NCBI RefSeq assembly: GCF_005517195.1
Contig: NZ_CP040244.1
Location: 3,180,001-3,244,000 of the forward strand
Source: Streptomyces vilmorinianum
GTDB lineage: Bacteria > Actinomycetota > Actinomycetes > Streptomycetales > Streptomycetaceae
Direction: 5' to 3'
Length of the DNA: 64,000 nucleotides
Made by a program: the position numbers and the translations under genes. Below are positions 52,397-61,023 of the stretch, piece by piece. Under the pieces are notes generated by a model. The model was not told the origin of the DNA. It made no database searches and saw nothing but the letters and a program-made list of their open reading frames with translations. The first letter of the stretch is position 1. Every line of letters begins with the position of its first letter.

Positions 52397-53239
52397 ATGA
52401 GCGCCCCCACCACATCAGGTCCCCTGCCGGCCCAGGGCACGGCACCACCCGCCCCGACCCCCGCGCCCGGGTCCGTCCAGCTCGACCTCGCCGGCCGCAC
52501 CGCGCTCGTCACCGGCGCGGCCGGCGGCATCGGCCGGGCCTGCGCGCTCCGCCTCGCCGCCGCGGGAGCCCGGGTCAGAGCCGTCGACCGGGCGGCCGGC
52601 GGCCTTGAGGCACTCGCCGAAGAGGCGACCGGCCTCGCCGGCGCGGTCGAGCCGCAGACCCTGGACCTCACCGACCTGGACGCCGCCGAAGCCGCGGCCG
52701 CCGGAGCCGACATCCTCGTCAACAACGCCGGACTGCAGCTCGTCCGCCCCATCGAGGAATTCCCGCCGGACGTCTTCCACACCGTCCTCACCGTCATGCT
52801 GGAGGCGCCCTTCCGGCTCATCAGGGGCGCCCTGCCGCACATGTACGCCCAGGGCTGGGGCCGGATCGTCAACCTCTCCTCCGTCCACGGACTGCGCGCC
52901 TCCGCCTTCAAGTCCGCCTATGTGGCCGCCAAACACGGTTTGCAGGGGCTCTCCAAGACCGCCGCACTCGAAGGCGCCCCCCACGGGGTCACCTCCAACT
53001 GCGTCAACCCCGGCTATGTACGCACCCCCCTGGTCGAACGACAGATCGCCGACCAGGCCGCGGCCCACGCCATCCCCGCGGAGCGGGTCCTGACCGAGGT
53101 CCTCCTCAAGGACTCCGCGCTCAAGCGCCTCATCGAGCCGGAGGAGGTCGCCGAGGCCGTGCTCTACCTCTGCACCCCACAGGCCTCCTTCATCACCGGC
53201 ACCTCCCTGACCCTCGACGGCGGCTGGACCGCGCACTAG
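52397..53239 (+). CDS. 3-hydroxybutyrate dehydrogenase-like SDR
   Basis: A 280-residue short-chain dehydrogenase with a Pro/Ala-rich ~28-residue leader. Seen: TGAAGGIG (NAD-binding), NNAG, Ser in IVNLSSVHG, the Tyr-x3-Lys in AYVAAKHG, and a C-terminal FITGTSLTLDGGWTAH. The length and PGYVRTPLVERQIADQAAAH block match 3-hydroxybutyrate dehydrogenases of polyhydroxybutyrate and ketone metabolism. TACAGT (52384-52389) precedes ATG 52397 by seven bases. No other PHB genes are adjacent. Confidence 0.88.
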   Translation: MSAPTTSGPLPAQGTAPPAPTPAPGSVQLDLAGRTALVTGAAGGIGRACALRLAAAGARVRAVDRAAGGLEALAEEATGLAGAVEPQTLDLTDLDAAEAAAAGADILVNNAGLQLVRPIEEFPPDVFHTVLTVMLEAPFRLIRGALPHMYAQGWGRIVNLSSVHGLRASAFKSAYVAAKHGLQGLSKTAALEGAPHGVTSNCVNPGYVRTPLVERQIADQAAAHAIPAERVLTEVLLKDSALKRLIEPEEVAEAVLYLCTPQASFITGTSLTLDGGWTAH

Positions 53240-53254
53240 CGGTTTTCCACAGGG

Positions 53255-53426
53255 CCAGGGGCTGTGCGGCGGATCTCGGCCGGGGCCGCGACTTCCCCAG
53301 AGCTTCGCCTGGGGGTGCCCCCAGTACGGCACCTCGCTGCATCCCCCAGGCCCTGGGGGCCTGGGGAGACCCCATGCACCAGACGGCCGCGTCCTGTCCG
53401 GCCCTGATCCGCCGCACAGCCCCTGG
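53255..53426. repeat. 172-bp long-arm palindromic element
   Basis: Arms 53255-53275 and 53406-53426 are perfect 21-bp reverse complements. Inside are nested hairpins, CCCCAG..CTGGGG and CCCCCAGG..CCTGGGGG. It lies between the dehydrogenase and the GAF/PucR gene. This looks like a mobile palindromic repeat or a strong terminator family, widespread in Streptomyces by recollection. Confidence 0.7.
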
Positions 53427-53460
53427 TGCGACCACCCGTACGGCAGGTATCCCTGTGTCC

Positions 53461-55350
53461 ATGTCCGAAGAACAGGTCTCCTACCTGGAACTCCTCGCAC
53501 GAGGAGCCGCGACGGAGGCATACGACCGGCCCGTGCTGCTCGCCCGTGCGAGCGGCACGGGCCCCGAGGCTCTGGCCGAGCTCGAGCGGGCCAAGCAGCT
53601 CGCCCTGCGCGTCCGGGCCGAGCTGGAGGGGCGGCGGCGCCGGGAGGCGGAGCTCTCCGCGCTCTTCGAGACCGCCCACGACCTCGCGGGACTGCGCGAC
53701 CTCGACGCGGTGCTCCGCGCGATCGTCCAGCGCGCCCGCTCCCTCCTCGGCACCGAGGTCGCCTACCTCAGCCTCAACGACCCGGTCGCGGGGGACACGT
53801 ACATGCGCGTCACCGAAGGCTCGGTCTCGGCGCGCTTCCAGCAGGTCAGGCTCGGCATGGGGGAGGGCCTCGGCGGACTCGTCGCCCAGACCGCCCGCCC
53901 CTACGTCACCGAGAACTACTTCGACGACGCCCGCTTCCAGCACACCGCCACCATCGACTCCGCGGTGGGCGACGAGGGACTCGTCGCCATCCTCGGTGTG
54001 CCGCTGACCCTGGGCAGCCAGGTCATCGGCGTGCTGTACGCCGCAGACCGGCGAGCCCGCGTCTTCGAACGGGAGCAGGTCGCACTGCTCGGCTCCTTCG
54101 CCGCCCACGCCGCCGTCGCCATCGACACCGCCAACCTGCTCGCCGAGACCCGCTCGGCCCTGGCCGAGTTGGAACGGGCCAACGACATCATCCGCGAACA
54201 CAGCGGCGTCATCGAACGAGCCTCAGAGGTCCACGACCGGCTCACCGAACTCGTGCTGCGCGGCGGCGGGGTCCCGGACGTCGCCGAGGCAGTGTCCGAG
54301 GTCCTGGGCGGACGCGTCGAGTTCATCGAGGACGGACTCGACTCCGCACTCCTCGCCGACGGCCACGCCCTGCGCGAGGGCGACCGCTGGGTCGCCGCCG
54401 TCTCGGCCGGCGGCGAGACCTTCGGCGCCCTCGTCCTGCACGGTCAGCCCGAGCTCGACCCCGTCGACCAGCGCACCCTCGAGCGCGCCGCCCTCGTGAC
54501 CTCCCTGCTGCTGCTAGCCCGCCGCTCGGCCGGAGAGGCCGAACAGCGCGTACGGGGCGAACTGCTCGACGACCTCCTCGACGCCCCCGACCGCGACCGC
54601 CGCCGGCTGCGCGAACGCGCCGCCCGCCTCCGTACCGACGTCGACGCGCCCCACGTGGTGCTCGCCGCCCGGATCGACCGGGCCGGGGCCGGTGGCGGCG
54701 CCGACCCCGGCGTACGGGAGAGCGCGGACCGGCAGCGGCTGTGGTCGGCCGCCTCGCACCTGGCCGCCACCCGGCGGGGCCTGGCCTCCGCACGCGACGG
54801 CGGGACGGTCCTGATGCTCCCGCTCGGCCCGGGGGAGAACGCCGCCGAACTGGCCCGGCAGACCGCCGGACACCTCGGCGGCACGCTGCGCGAACCCGTC
54901 ACGGTGGGCGCCTCCGCCCCCGTCGAGTCCCCCCTCGCCCGGCCCTCCCAGGTCGCCACCGCGTACGAGGAGGCCCGCCGCTGCCTGGACGCGCTGCGCC
55001 TGCTGCGCCGCTCGGGGGAGGGCGCCGCCGCCGAGGACCTGGGCTTCCTCGGGCTGCTGCTCGCCGACACCAGGGACATCGAGGGCTTCGTCGAGCGCAC
55101 GATCGGCCAGGTCGTCGCGTACGACCTGCGGCGCGGCACGGATCTGGTGCGCACGATGGACGCGTACTTCGCGAGCGGGATGAGCCCCGCCCGTACGAAG
55201 GACGATCTCCACGTCCACGTGAACACCGTCGCCCAGCGCATCGAACGGATCGGCAGGCTCCTCGGCCCGGACTGGCAGTCCCCGGCCCGGGCCCTGGAGA
55301 TCCAGCTGGCCCTGCGCCTGCACGCGATGTCGGCCGCGGTCGCTCGCTGA
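53461..55350 (+). CDS. GAF-domain PucR-type transcriptional regulator
   Basis: A 629-residue regulator. An N-terminal coiled segment is followed by a GAF domain (about 70-225: FETAHDLAGLRDLDAVLRAI, GLGGLVAQTARPYV, GVLYAADRRARVF), a middle domain of the PucR/CdaR type, and a C-terminal helix-turn-helix (DDLHVHVNTVAQRIERIGRL). PucR-like proteins respond to small metabolites such as purines. Start ATG 53461 lacks a good ribosome site; GTG 53455 is possible. A strong terminator follows. Confidence 0.9.
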   Translation: MSEEQVSYLELLARGAATEAYDRPVLLARASGTGPEALAELERAKQLALRVRAELEGRRRREAELSALFETAHDLAGLRDLDAVLRAIVQRARSLLGTEVAYLSLNDPVAGDTYMRVTEGSVSARFQQVRLGMGEGLGGLVAQTARPYVTENYFDDARFQHTATIDSAVGDEGLVAILGVPLTLGSQVIGVLYAADRRARVFEREQVALLGSFAAHAAVAIDTANLLAETRSALAELERANDIIREHSGVIERASEVHDRLTELVLRGGGVPDVAEAVSEVLGGRVEFIEDGLDSALLADGHALREGDRWVAAVSAGGETFGALVLHGQPELDPVDQRTLERAALVTSLLLLARRSAGEAEQRVRGELLDDLLDAPDRDRRRLRERAARLRTDVDAPHVVLAARIDRAGAGGGADPGVRESADRQRLWSAASHLAATRRGLASARDGGTVLMLPLGPGENAAELARQTAGHLGGTLREPVTVGASAPVESPLARPSQVATAYEEARRCLDALRLLRRSGEGAAAEDLGFLGLLLADTRDIEGFVERTIGQVVAYDLRRGTDLVRTMDAYFASGMSPARTKDDLHVHVNTVAQRIERIGRLLGPDWQSPARALEIQLALRLHAMSAAVAR

Positions 55351-55351
55351 A

Positions 55352-55400
55352 CACGGCGAAGGCGCCGGTCCCCTTCCGGGGGGCCGGCGCCTTCGCCGTG
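55352..55400. terminator. 17-bp perfect stem terminator
   Basis: CACGGCGAAGGCGCCGG (55352-55368) and its reverse complement (55384-55400) enclose CCCC..GGGG, extending the stem to 21 pairs with one bulge. It lies between convergent genes (PucR-type regulator and MFS) and should terminate both. Confidence 0.88.
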
Positions 55401-55429
55401 CGTGCGGGGTGGCGCGGGGCGGTGCGGGA

Positions 55430-56800
55430 TCAGGCGTCGGCGCGCACCGCGGCCGTGGCCTGCGGGGCGTCCTCCTCGACCTCCGACAGATCGCGGTTGC
55501 GGGTCTCACGGGCGCAGGCGATGGCGACGATCGTGAGAAGCGCGGCGGCGATCACGTACAGGGCGATCGGCGTCGAGGTGCCGTAGTCGGCGAGCAGCGC
55601 GGTCGCGATCAGCGGGGCGGGGGCGCCGGCGGCGACCGAGGAGAACTGCGCGCCGATGGAGGCGCCGGAGTAGCGCATCCGGGTCGCGAACATCTCGGAG
55701 AAGAACGCGGCCTGCGGGGCGTACATCGCCCCGTGCAGGACCAGGCCGACGGTCACGGCGAGCAGCAGGGAGCCGAAGTTGCCCGCGTCGATCAGCATGA
55801 AGAACGGGAACATCCAGGCACCGACGCCTACCGCACCGATCAGATAGACCGGCCGGCGGCCGATCCGGTCCGACAGCGCGCCCCAGGCCGGGATGACGGC
55901 GAAGTGGACGGCGGAGGCGATGAGGACGGCGTTCAAGGCGGTCTGCTTGGACAGGCCCACCTGGGTCGTCGCGTAGACGAGGATGAACGCGGTGATCACG
56001 TAGTAGGAGATGTTCTCCGCCATACGGGCGCCCATCGCGATGAGTACATCGCGCCAGTGGTGCTTGAGCACGGCGACCAGCGGCATCTTCTCGACCTGGT
56101 CCGCCGCTGCCTTGCGCCGCTCGGCGGCGGCCAGGGCGGCCTTGAACACGGGGGACTCGTCGACCGAGAGCCGGATCCACAGACCGACGATCACCAGCAC
56201 ACCGGAGAGCAGGAACGGTATGCGCCAGCCCCATGACAGGAACGCGGAGTCGGAGAGCAGTGCGGTCAGCGCGGACAGCACACCGGTCGCGAGCAACTGC
56301 CCGGCGGGCGCCCCGGTCTGCGGCCACGAGGCCCAGAACCCGCGCCGCTTCGCGTCCCCGTGCTCCGAGACGAGCAGCACGGCCCCGCCCCACTCACCCC
56401 CGAGCGCGAACCCCTGCACCAGCCGAAGCGCGGTCAGCAGCACGGGAGCGGCGGCCCCGACGGTCGCGTGCGTCGGCAGCAGCCCGATCGCGAAGGTCGC
56501 CCCACCCATCAGCAGCAGACTCAGCACCAGCAGCTTCTTGCGCCCGAGCCGGTCACCGTAGTGCCCGAAGACCAGCGCACCGAGCGGCCGGGCGGCGAAC
56601 CCGACCGCGTAGGTCAGGAAGGAGAGGAGCGTGCCGACCAGCGGGTCGGACTCGGGGAAGAACAGCTTGTTGAAGACCAGCGCGGCGGCGGATCCGTAGA
56701 GGAAGAAGTCGTACCACTCGATGGTGGTGCCGATGAGGCTCGCGGCGACGATGCGCTTGAGGTTCGATTCGGCGGGTGGAGCCGCTGCGGGGGAGGCCAT
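55430..56800 (-). CDS. MHS family MFS transporter
   Basis: A 456-residue metabolite:H+ symporter of the MHS branch. Diagnostic: SLIGTTIEWYDFFLYGSAAA in helix 1, FGHYGDRLGRKK loop, LVQGFALGGEWGGAVLL, and FFSEMFATRMRYSGASIG. Substrates are organic acids or osmolytes (shikimate, citrate, proline/betaine types). ATG 56800 follows GGAAGTGG. It is convergent with the PucR-type regulator. Confidence 0.93.
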   Translation of the reverse strand: MASPAAAPPAESNLKRIVAASLIGTTIEWYDFFLYGSAAALVFNKLFFPESDPLVGTLLSFLTYAVGFAARPLGALVFGHYGDRLGRKKLLVLSLLLMGGATFAIGLLPTHATVGAAAPVLLTALRLVQGFALGGEWGGAVLLVSEHGDAKRRGFWASWPQTGAPAGQLLATGVLSALTALLSDSAFLSWGWRIPFLLSGVLVIVGLWIRLSVDESPVFKAALAAAERRKAAADQVEKMPLVAVLKHHWRDVLIAMGARMAENISYYVITAFILVYATTQVGLSKQTALNAVLIASAVHFAVIPAWGALSDRIGRRPVYLIGAVGVGAWMFPFFMLIDAGNFGSLLLAVTVGLVLHGAMYAPQAAFFSEMFATRMRYSGASIGAQFSSVAAGAPAPLIATALLADYGTSTPIALYVIAAALLTIVAIACARETRNRDLSEVEEDAPQATAAVRADA

Positions 56801-57010
56801 GTGCACCACTTCCAGGCGTTGTACGGGGACGTGTTCGTGTCGCCACACCGTAGAAACACGCTGGTCACCGGCGTATGTGGTGGGACACCATAGTTCTATC
56901 CGCCGGAGTGCGCGCGACCACCATGGGGGCGGTACCGGGGTCTCCGTGACGGCTTCGACGAGGCCGCCTGTGCCCGCCTGTGGCGTGCGCCCTTCGGTGG
57001 GGGAGGGGGG

Positions 57011-57256
57011 AACGATCTGGCCATCATCCGGCGGAGGGTGAAGAACGACCGGCTCGACCATGCGGGCTATCTGTAGGTCTTCGCGGCCCACAACGGATCA
57101 GCCGGGGCGAAGGCAGACTACCGGCGCCAACGTGACGTCCACGGAGACTGGCATGCGGCCGTGCCGTGCAACCTCTTCAACTGGATGCTCGGCCAGCTCT
57201 CTCGCTGCCTACAGGAGCACACGCCCTTCGATGAACTGGTCGCCTTCTCCGCCTCC
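57011..57256 (+). pseudogene. IS110-family transposase remnant (C-terminal)
   Basis: One frame reads NDLAIIRRRVKNDRLDHAGY, an in-frame TAG at 57074, then VFAAHNGSAGAKADYRRQRD and NLFNWMLGQLSRCLQ. The RRVKNDRL..AGY and NLFN..LLG..HCLQ blocks are IS110-family C-terminal landmarks. The stop codon, missing N-terminal DEDD domain and substitutions show decay. No ends can be defined. It flanks the DUF4240 gene and opens the mobile zone. Confidence 0.72.
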
Positions 57257-57279
57257 CGTGCCGGGAGGCGGAGAAGGCG
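57241..57279. terminator. 17-bp perfect hairpin with 5-base loop
   Basis: CGCCTTCTCCGCCTCCC and GGGAGGCGGAGAAGGCG enclose GTGCC. It lies at the end of the IS110 remnant, 62 bases before the DUF4240 ATG, and could insulate that gene from read-through. Confidence 0.7.
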
Positions 57280-57341
57280 GCGGTGTGATCTCCAACGGTC
57301 GAAACCTGTTCTGTCAGTGGCAGGTGGCATGCTCGGCCACC

Positions 57342-57878
57342 ATGAACAAGCAGCAGTTCTGGGAGCTCATCGCGGCAGCCCGCGACCAGGCGATCGTTCC
57401 ACACGAAAGCGAAGTGGTCGCTCGCGAGGCGACCTCGCTGTTGGCCGACCGGCCGGTCGAGGAGATTGTCGCCGCTGAGCACGTGCTGTGGGACCTGATG
57501 GTCGAGTCCTACAGCAATCCACTGTGGGCCGCTGCCTACATCGCCAACGGCGGGTGCTCCGACGACGGCTTCGACTACTTTCGCGGCTGGCTGATCGCTC
57601 AGGGCCGCGAGGTCTTCGAGCGCGCAGTCACTGATCCTGACGCCCTCGCGGAACTCCCCATCGTGCGAGCCGCCGCGGCCGGCCGCGTCGACCTTGAGGG
57701 GGAGGACATGCTGGGCATCGCCTGGAACGCGCACATCACGGCCACAGGTGATCAGCTTCCCGCGGGCCCACCCACCATCCGCTACTCGCAGCTGGACCCT
57801 GCCTGGGCCTTCGACTTCTCTGACTCAGACGAGATGGCTCGCCGCCTGCCGCGTCTGGCTGCTCTCTACCTGGAGTAA
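57342..57878 (+). CDS. DUF4240 family protein
   Basis: A 178-residue soluble protein with the family signature: MNKQQFWELIAAARDQAIVP, ADRPVEEIVAAEHVLWDLMV, CSDDGFDYFRGWLIAQG, and EDMLGIAWNAHI. DUF4240 proteins are common in actinobacteria and some are linked to toxin-antitoxin or immunity settings; function is unproven. Its TAA stop codon (57876-57878) is the first of four TAA triplets separating the IS units, so the IS chain inserted exactly at its stop and kept the protein intact. ATG 57342 has no strong ribosome site. Confidence 0.85.
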   Translation: MNKQQFWELIAAARDQAIVPHESEVVAREATSLLADRPVEEIVAAEHVLWDLMVESYSNPLWAAAYIANGGCSDDGFDYFRGWLIAQGREVFERAVTDPDALAELPIVRAAAAGRVDLEGEDMLGIAWNAHITATGDQLPAGPPTIRYSQLDPAWAFDFSDSDEMARRLPRLAALYLE

Positions 57879-57994
57879 GAAGCCGTATCTCAACCGAACA
57901 TGATCGCTTGGTTCCTGCTGGTCAGGCATAGTCTCGGTCGGGGTGAGGGAGACATCCGGCGTTCTGCTTCCGCTTGTTCGTCGAGGGGTGCGCG

Positions 57995-58543
57995 ATGGCG
58001 TCGATGCTGGGGTTGCTGGAAGCGCGGGAAGCGTCTGCCCGCGAGCGGGTAGAGGCCCTGCGGGAGGAGGCCGCCCGTGCGGCTGCGGCCTTGGAAGGTG
58101 GTGAGATCGAGCTGGACCGGCGGGTGATCGCACGCGAAGAGCTCGTCGACGCCCTGGCCGCATCCGCCGCCGAGACCACTGCCGCGACGGAGGCCGAAGG
58201 TGAGGGAGGAACGGTGCCCGCCCCCGTTCCCGCGCCTGCGTCCGCGTCGGTTCCGGGGGCTGTGGTGCCGCCTTGGCGGGAGGGGCTGGAGACGTCGGTG
58301 CTCTCGCCGGACAATCAGCGGATCTTGAATGTGGTGCAGGACCGGCCGGGTCTGGAACCCCTGCGGGCCAAGGACATCGCGGCCGTGATGGGCATCGACG
58401 CAGCGGTAGCAGCGAAGGTTGAGGGCGTGCGCTCGAAGGCGAAACGCCTGGCCGAGCGGGGCTGGTTGCTCCAGGAGGCGTCGGGGGCGTTCAGTGCTGG
58501 CCGGCGGCTCGTGGCCGGGCCAGGCGGCGGCCCATCCGCGTGA
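57995..58543 (+). CDS. Coiled-coil / winged-helix-like passenger protein
   Basis: A 182-residue protein: an N-terminal coiled coil (LLEAREASARERVEALREEA onward, about residues 5-65), a Pro/Ala linker, and a C-terminal domain with NQRILNVVQDRPG and RSKAKRLAERGWLLQEASG resembling a winged helix. Similar proteins, by recollection, commonly sit beside IS elements in Streptomyces. It converges on and overlaps the transposase by 53 bases, matching the pattern in IS-A and IS-B. ATG 57995 follows GAGGGGTGCGCG. Confidence 0.7.
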   Translation: MASMLGLLEAREASARERVEALREEAARAAAALEGGEIELDRRVIAREELVDALAASAAETTAATEAEGEGGTVPAPVPAPASASVPGAVVPPWREGLETSVLSPDNQRILNVVQDRPGLEPLRAKDIAAVMGIDAAVAAKVEGVRSKAKRLAERGWLLQEASGAFSAGRRLVAGPGGGPSA

Positions 58544-59186
58544 TCATCGAGAACAGGATCACCGCCTCGCTGGTCGCGGGCAACGTCTCGTAGTCACGGC
58601 ACAGACGCCGCGAGTGCATCAGCCAGCTCAGGGTGCGCTCGACCACCCACCGCCTCGGCAGCACCACGAACCCCTTCGTATCGTCGGTCCGTTTGACGAC
58701 TTCCACGGTCAGGGCGAGCTTCTCGCGGGCCCAGTCGATGAGGGCTCCGGTGTAGCCGCCGTCGGCCCAGACTAGGCAGATGTCCCGGTGCAGTTCGCGC
58801 AGCCGGGTCAGCAGGCCGGTGGCCGCTTCGCGGTCGCCCACGTTCGCGGCGGTCACGGCCACGACCAGCAGCAGGCCCAGGCAGTCGGTCACGATGTGCC
58901 GCTTCCGCCCATTGACCAGCTTCCCGCCGTCGAAGCCGCGTGAGGCGGCCGGCACCGTCGCGGCGGCCTTCACCGACTGCGCGTCGATGATCCCCGCCGT
59001 CGGTTCCGCCTCGCGCCCCTCGCGCTCCCGCAGCCAGCCGCGCAGCCGGTCATGGAACTCCGCGACCAGCCCGTTCTCGCGCCAGCGGCGGAAGAAGTCA
59101 TAGACCCGGGCCCAGCGGGGGAAGTCCGCGGGCATCGACCGCCAAGAGATCCCGCCCGCGACCAGGTAGCGGATCGCGTCCAGCAT
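58491..59186 (-). CDS. IS5-family transposase, N-terminus disrupted
   Basis: A 231-residue frame with the DDE core: first Asp in AGIIDAQSVKAA, second in VWADGGYTG, and Glu in RRWVVERTLSWL, plus GRKRHIVTDCLGLLLVV. The N-terminal helical part is displaced: upstream DNA contains LTEQYQEALLSLA in another frame before GRGGQPEGYCHRQ joins this frame, and a TGA at 59265-59267 closes it. So a frameshift near 59226-59240 has removed a normal start; ATG 59186 is internal. Probably inactive or activated only by frameshift. It overlaps the passenger gene tail-to-tail. Confidence 0.78.
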   Translation of the reverse strand: MLDAIRYLVAGGISWRSMPADFPRWARVYDFFRRWRENGLVAEFHDRLRGWLREREGREAEPTAGIIDAQSVKAAATVPAASRGFDGGKLVNGRKRHIVTDCLGLLLVVAVTAANVGDREAATGLLTRLRELHRDICLVWADGGYTGALIDWAREKLALTVEVVKRTDDTKGFVVLPRRWVVERTLSWLMHSRRLCRDYETLPATSEAVILFSMITRMGRRLARPRAAGQH

Positions 59187-59338
59187 CTGGCGGTGGCAGT
59201 AGCCCTCGGGCTGCCCGCCCCGGCCCTCCAGCCAGTGACAACAGGGCCTCCTGGTACTGCTCGGTCAGATTCGCATCCCCGAGCTACCGAGAGGCCCTGC
59301 CCTCATGCGCATACAGCCGGAAGATCACCCCATCAGGA

Positions 59339-59383
59339 ACCCTGTTCGATCAGAACCGTCCTCGTGATCGATAGGACGGCTTC
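59339..59383. repeat. Direct repeat copy 1 (IS5-type right end)
   Basis: The first 36 bases (59339-59374) are identical to 61022-61057, and both copies continue into ACGGCTTC after a 3-base length difference. Copy 2 ends at 61069. Both are right-end-like sequences of the same IS family, in the same orientation, bracketing the DUF6236 gene and the frameshifted gene. Confidence 0.85.
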
Positions 59384-59525
59384 TCAAGTCGGTCTGGCTG
59401 TCCCAGTCACGCAGGAAGACAGTCTCGGTGGAGCTCAGACGGAAGCACGTTGGAAGGCCCAGCACAGGACCTCTTCTGGCAATACTCTTGGGCTGGCCAG
59501 AGGCGGAGAGAGTACGGAGGTGCCG

Positions 59526-60704
59526 GTGTCGTCTATCGCTCTTTGCTATCCCTGGAGACACTTCCAGGATCCGGAATGGGTCAGGCTGTCCCTGCTCATG
59601 TGGGACAAGATCGCGCGTCTACGTCCCGAAGGACCGCGGGACCTCGATTCCCTGTCGGTTCGGCAAATCTGCAACGAGACCGATTTCCTTGTTGACATCG
59701 TACCCAGCGTGACCGACTTGGCGACGGTCACCGATGTCTTCTCTGAAGCTATCAGTGTGCACAGGAAGGAACTTGTGGACCGATACGGCCGACATGCACG
59801 GATCGACGACGATGAACGTTGGGCAATGGCTCCCAGCAACGTATTGGTTGTGGGGTCGGCTCGACACGATCTACACGCTGGCCCCAACGACCCACTGATT
59901 AGCTGGGAACTCGGCGAGTTGCTCGTGTCGTCAGACTTGGCTGACGACTTTCGACGAAACCAGCGTGGCGATCGCTGCTCGATTGGCGTTCGCCGCCAAC
60001 TCGGCTCTGTCTACCTTGCTGCGTTGACTGACGCGATCGCTCGCCACAACATGCTCTCGCCCGTCACCGATGACGCCCGCATGCACCGCGCTATGGGTGC
60101 GTTGGACCGCTTGCCCCAGATGCTGCTCAGCGACGAGGACCCAGCGATTGGACTCGAGAACGCTGATAGCGCCTACCTGCACGTCGCTCTGCAAGCGGTC
60201 ATTTATCCTCGGCAGTTGATGGACATTCCTCTGGCGAAGCTGATCAACTTCCGGGAACGCTATCGGGCCGAGCTTACCGCTTTCCGTCAGCACATCGCCG
60301 ATCTCTCCAGCGAACTGCAAATCATTGCCTCAGTCGAGAACTTAGTGGTTACGCAGGCTCACCTGGAGTCCCTGTACGAACGAGTCACCAAGCCGCAGCT
60401 CGAAGAACTCCGCAGGGCATTGCGAGGGATGGGTATCGAGTCGACCACTGGGGCGATGGACCTGAAGATTGACATCAACGCTGCTGCCGGCACGATTGTT
60501 GGAGGGGTGGCTGCCGCAGGAGGACAGTTTACCGTTGCCAGTGCGGCAGTGGCCATCACTGTCCTGCCGTACGTTGCCAGTAGATTCCAGATACGCCGTC
60601 AAAGCATCGCGTCCTCTCCAGTGGCCTTCCTCCTCGCCGCCAACCGCGAACTCACCCATAAGTCACTGCTTCACACACGATCAGGCCGGTGGCGTTGGTG
60701 CTAG
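59526..60704 (+). CDS. DUF6236-like protein
   Basis: A 392-residue protein opening VSSIALCYPWRHFQDPEWVR and containing LSLLMWDKIARLRPEGPRDL, which fits the DUF6236 family (function unknown). The central part is mostly helical; a Gly/Ala-rich hydrophobic stretch AGTIVGGVAAAGGQFTVASA lies near the C-terminus. GTG 59526 follows GGAGG (59516-59520). Codon third positions are visibly less GC-rich than flanking genes, suggesting recent transfer. It sits between the two direct repeats and overlaps the frameshifted gene by a shared CTAG. Confidence 0.68.
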   Translation: MSSIALCYPWRHFQDPEWVRLSLLMWDKIARLRPEGPRDLDSLSVRQICNETDFLVDIVPSVTDLATVTDVFSEAISVHRKELVDRYGRHARIDDDERWAMAPSNVLVVGSARHDLHAGPNDPLISWELGELLVSSDLADDFRRNQRGDRCSIGVRRQLGSVYLAALTDAIARHNMLSPVTDDARMHRAMGALDRLPQMLLSDEDPAIGLENADSAYLHVALQAVIYPRQLMDIPLAKLINFRERYRAELTAFRQHIADLSSELQIIASVENLVVTQAHLESLYERVTKPQLEELRRALRGMGIESTTGAMDLKIDINAAAGTIVGGVAAAGGQFTVASAAVAITVLPYVASRFQIRRQSIASSPVAFLLAANRELTHKSLLHTRSGRWRWC

Positions 60705-61023
60705 CGCCCCCGGACGTCGCTTGCCGCTTTGTGCACCCGGCGAAGCTGGTCTTCGAGGTTGGTGGCGGTGGTGGCGGCCTCACTGATGACACGGGCGACA
60801 GCGGTGGCGTCGTCGCGGGCCATCCGGTCGGTGGCGGCTGAGGTTTGCAGCAGGATCTGGGGCAGATGTTGCGCAAGGTTGTGGAGGTCGTGCAGGAGGA
60901 GGCCGCCCTGCGGGGGTCGTCGATTTCGGCCTTGCCGCTGTAAAGGTCCTCTGACAGTTGGCGCAGGGTCTTGGCCGCGTCGCGGGAGAGGGAGCTGGGG
61001 TCGTACGGCACCCGACCAGGCAC
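60701..61023 (-). pseudogene. Frameshifted small gene
   Basis: Minus-strand frame from 61023 reads MPGRVPYDPSSLSRDAAKTL..AEIDDPRRAA; after one lost base near 60909 a second frame gives LLLHDLHNLAQHLPQ..TSAATDRMARDD..LEDQLRRVHKAASDVRGR. Together they form a plausible helical protein of about 107 residues with one nucleotide deletion. The start lies directly against direct repeat copy 2. I do not recognise the family. Confidence 0.6.
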
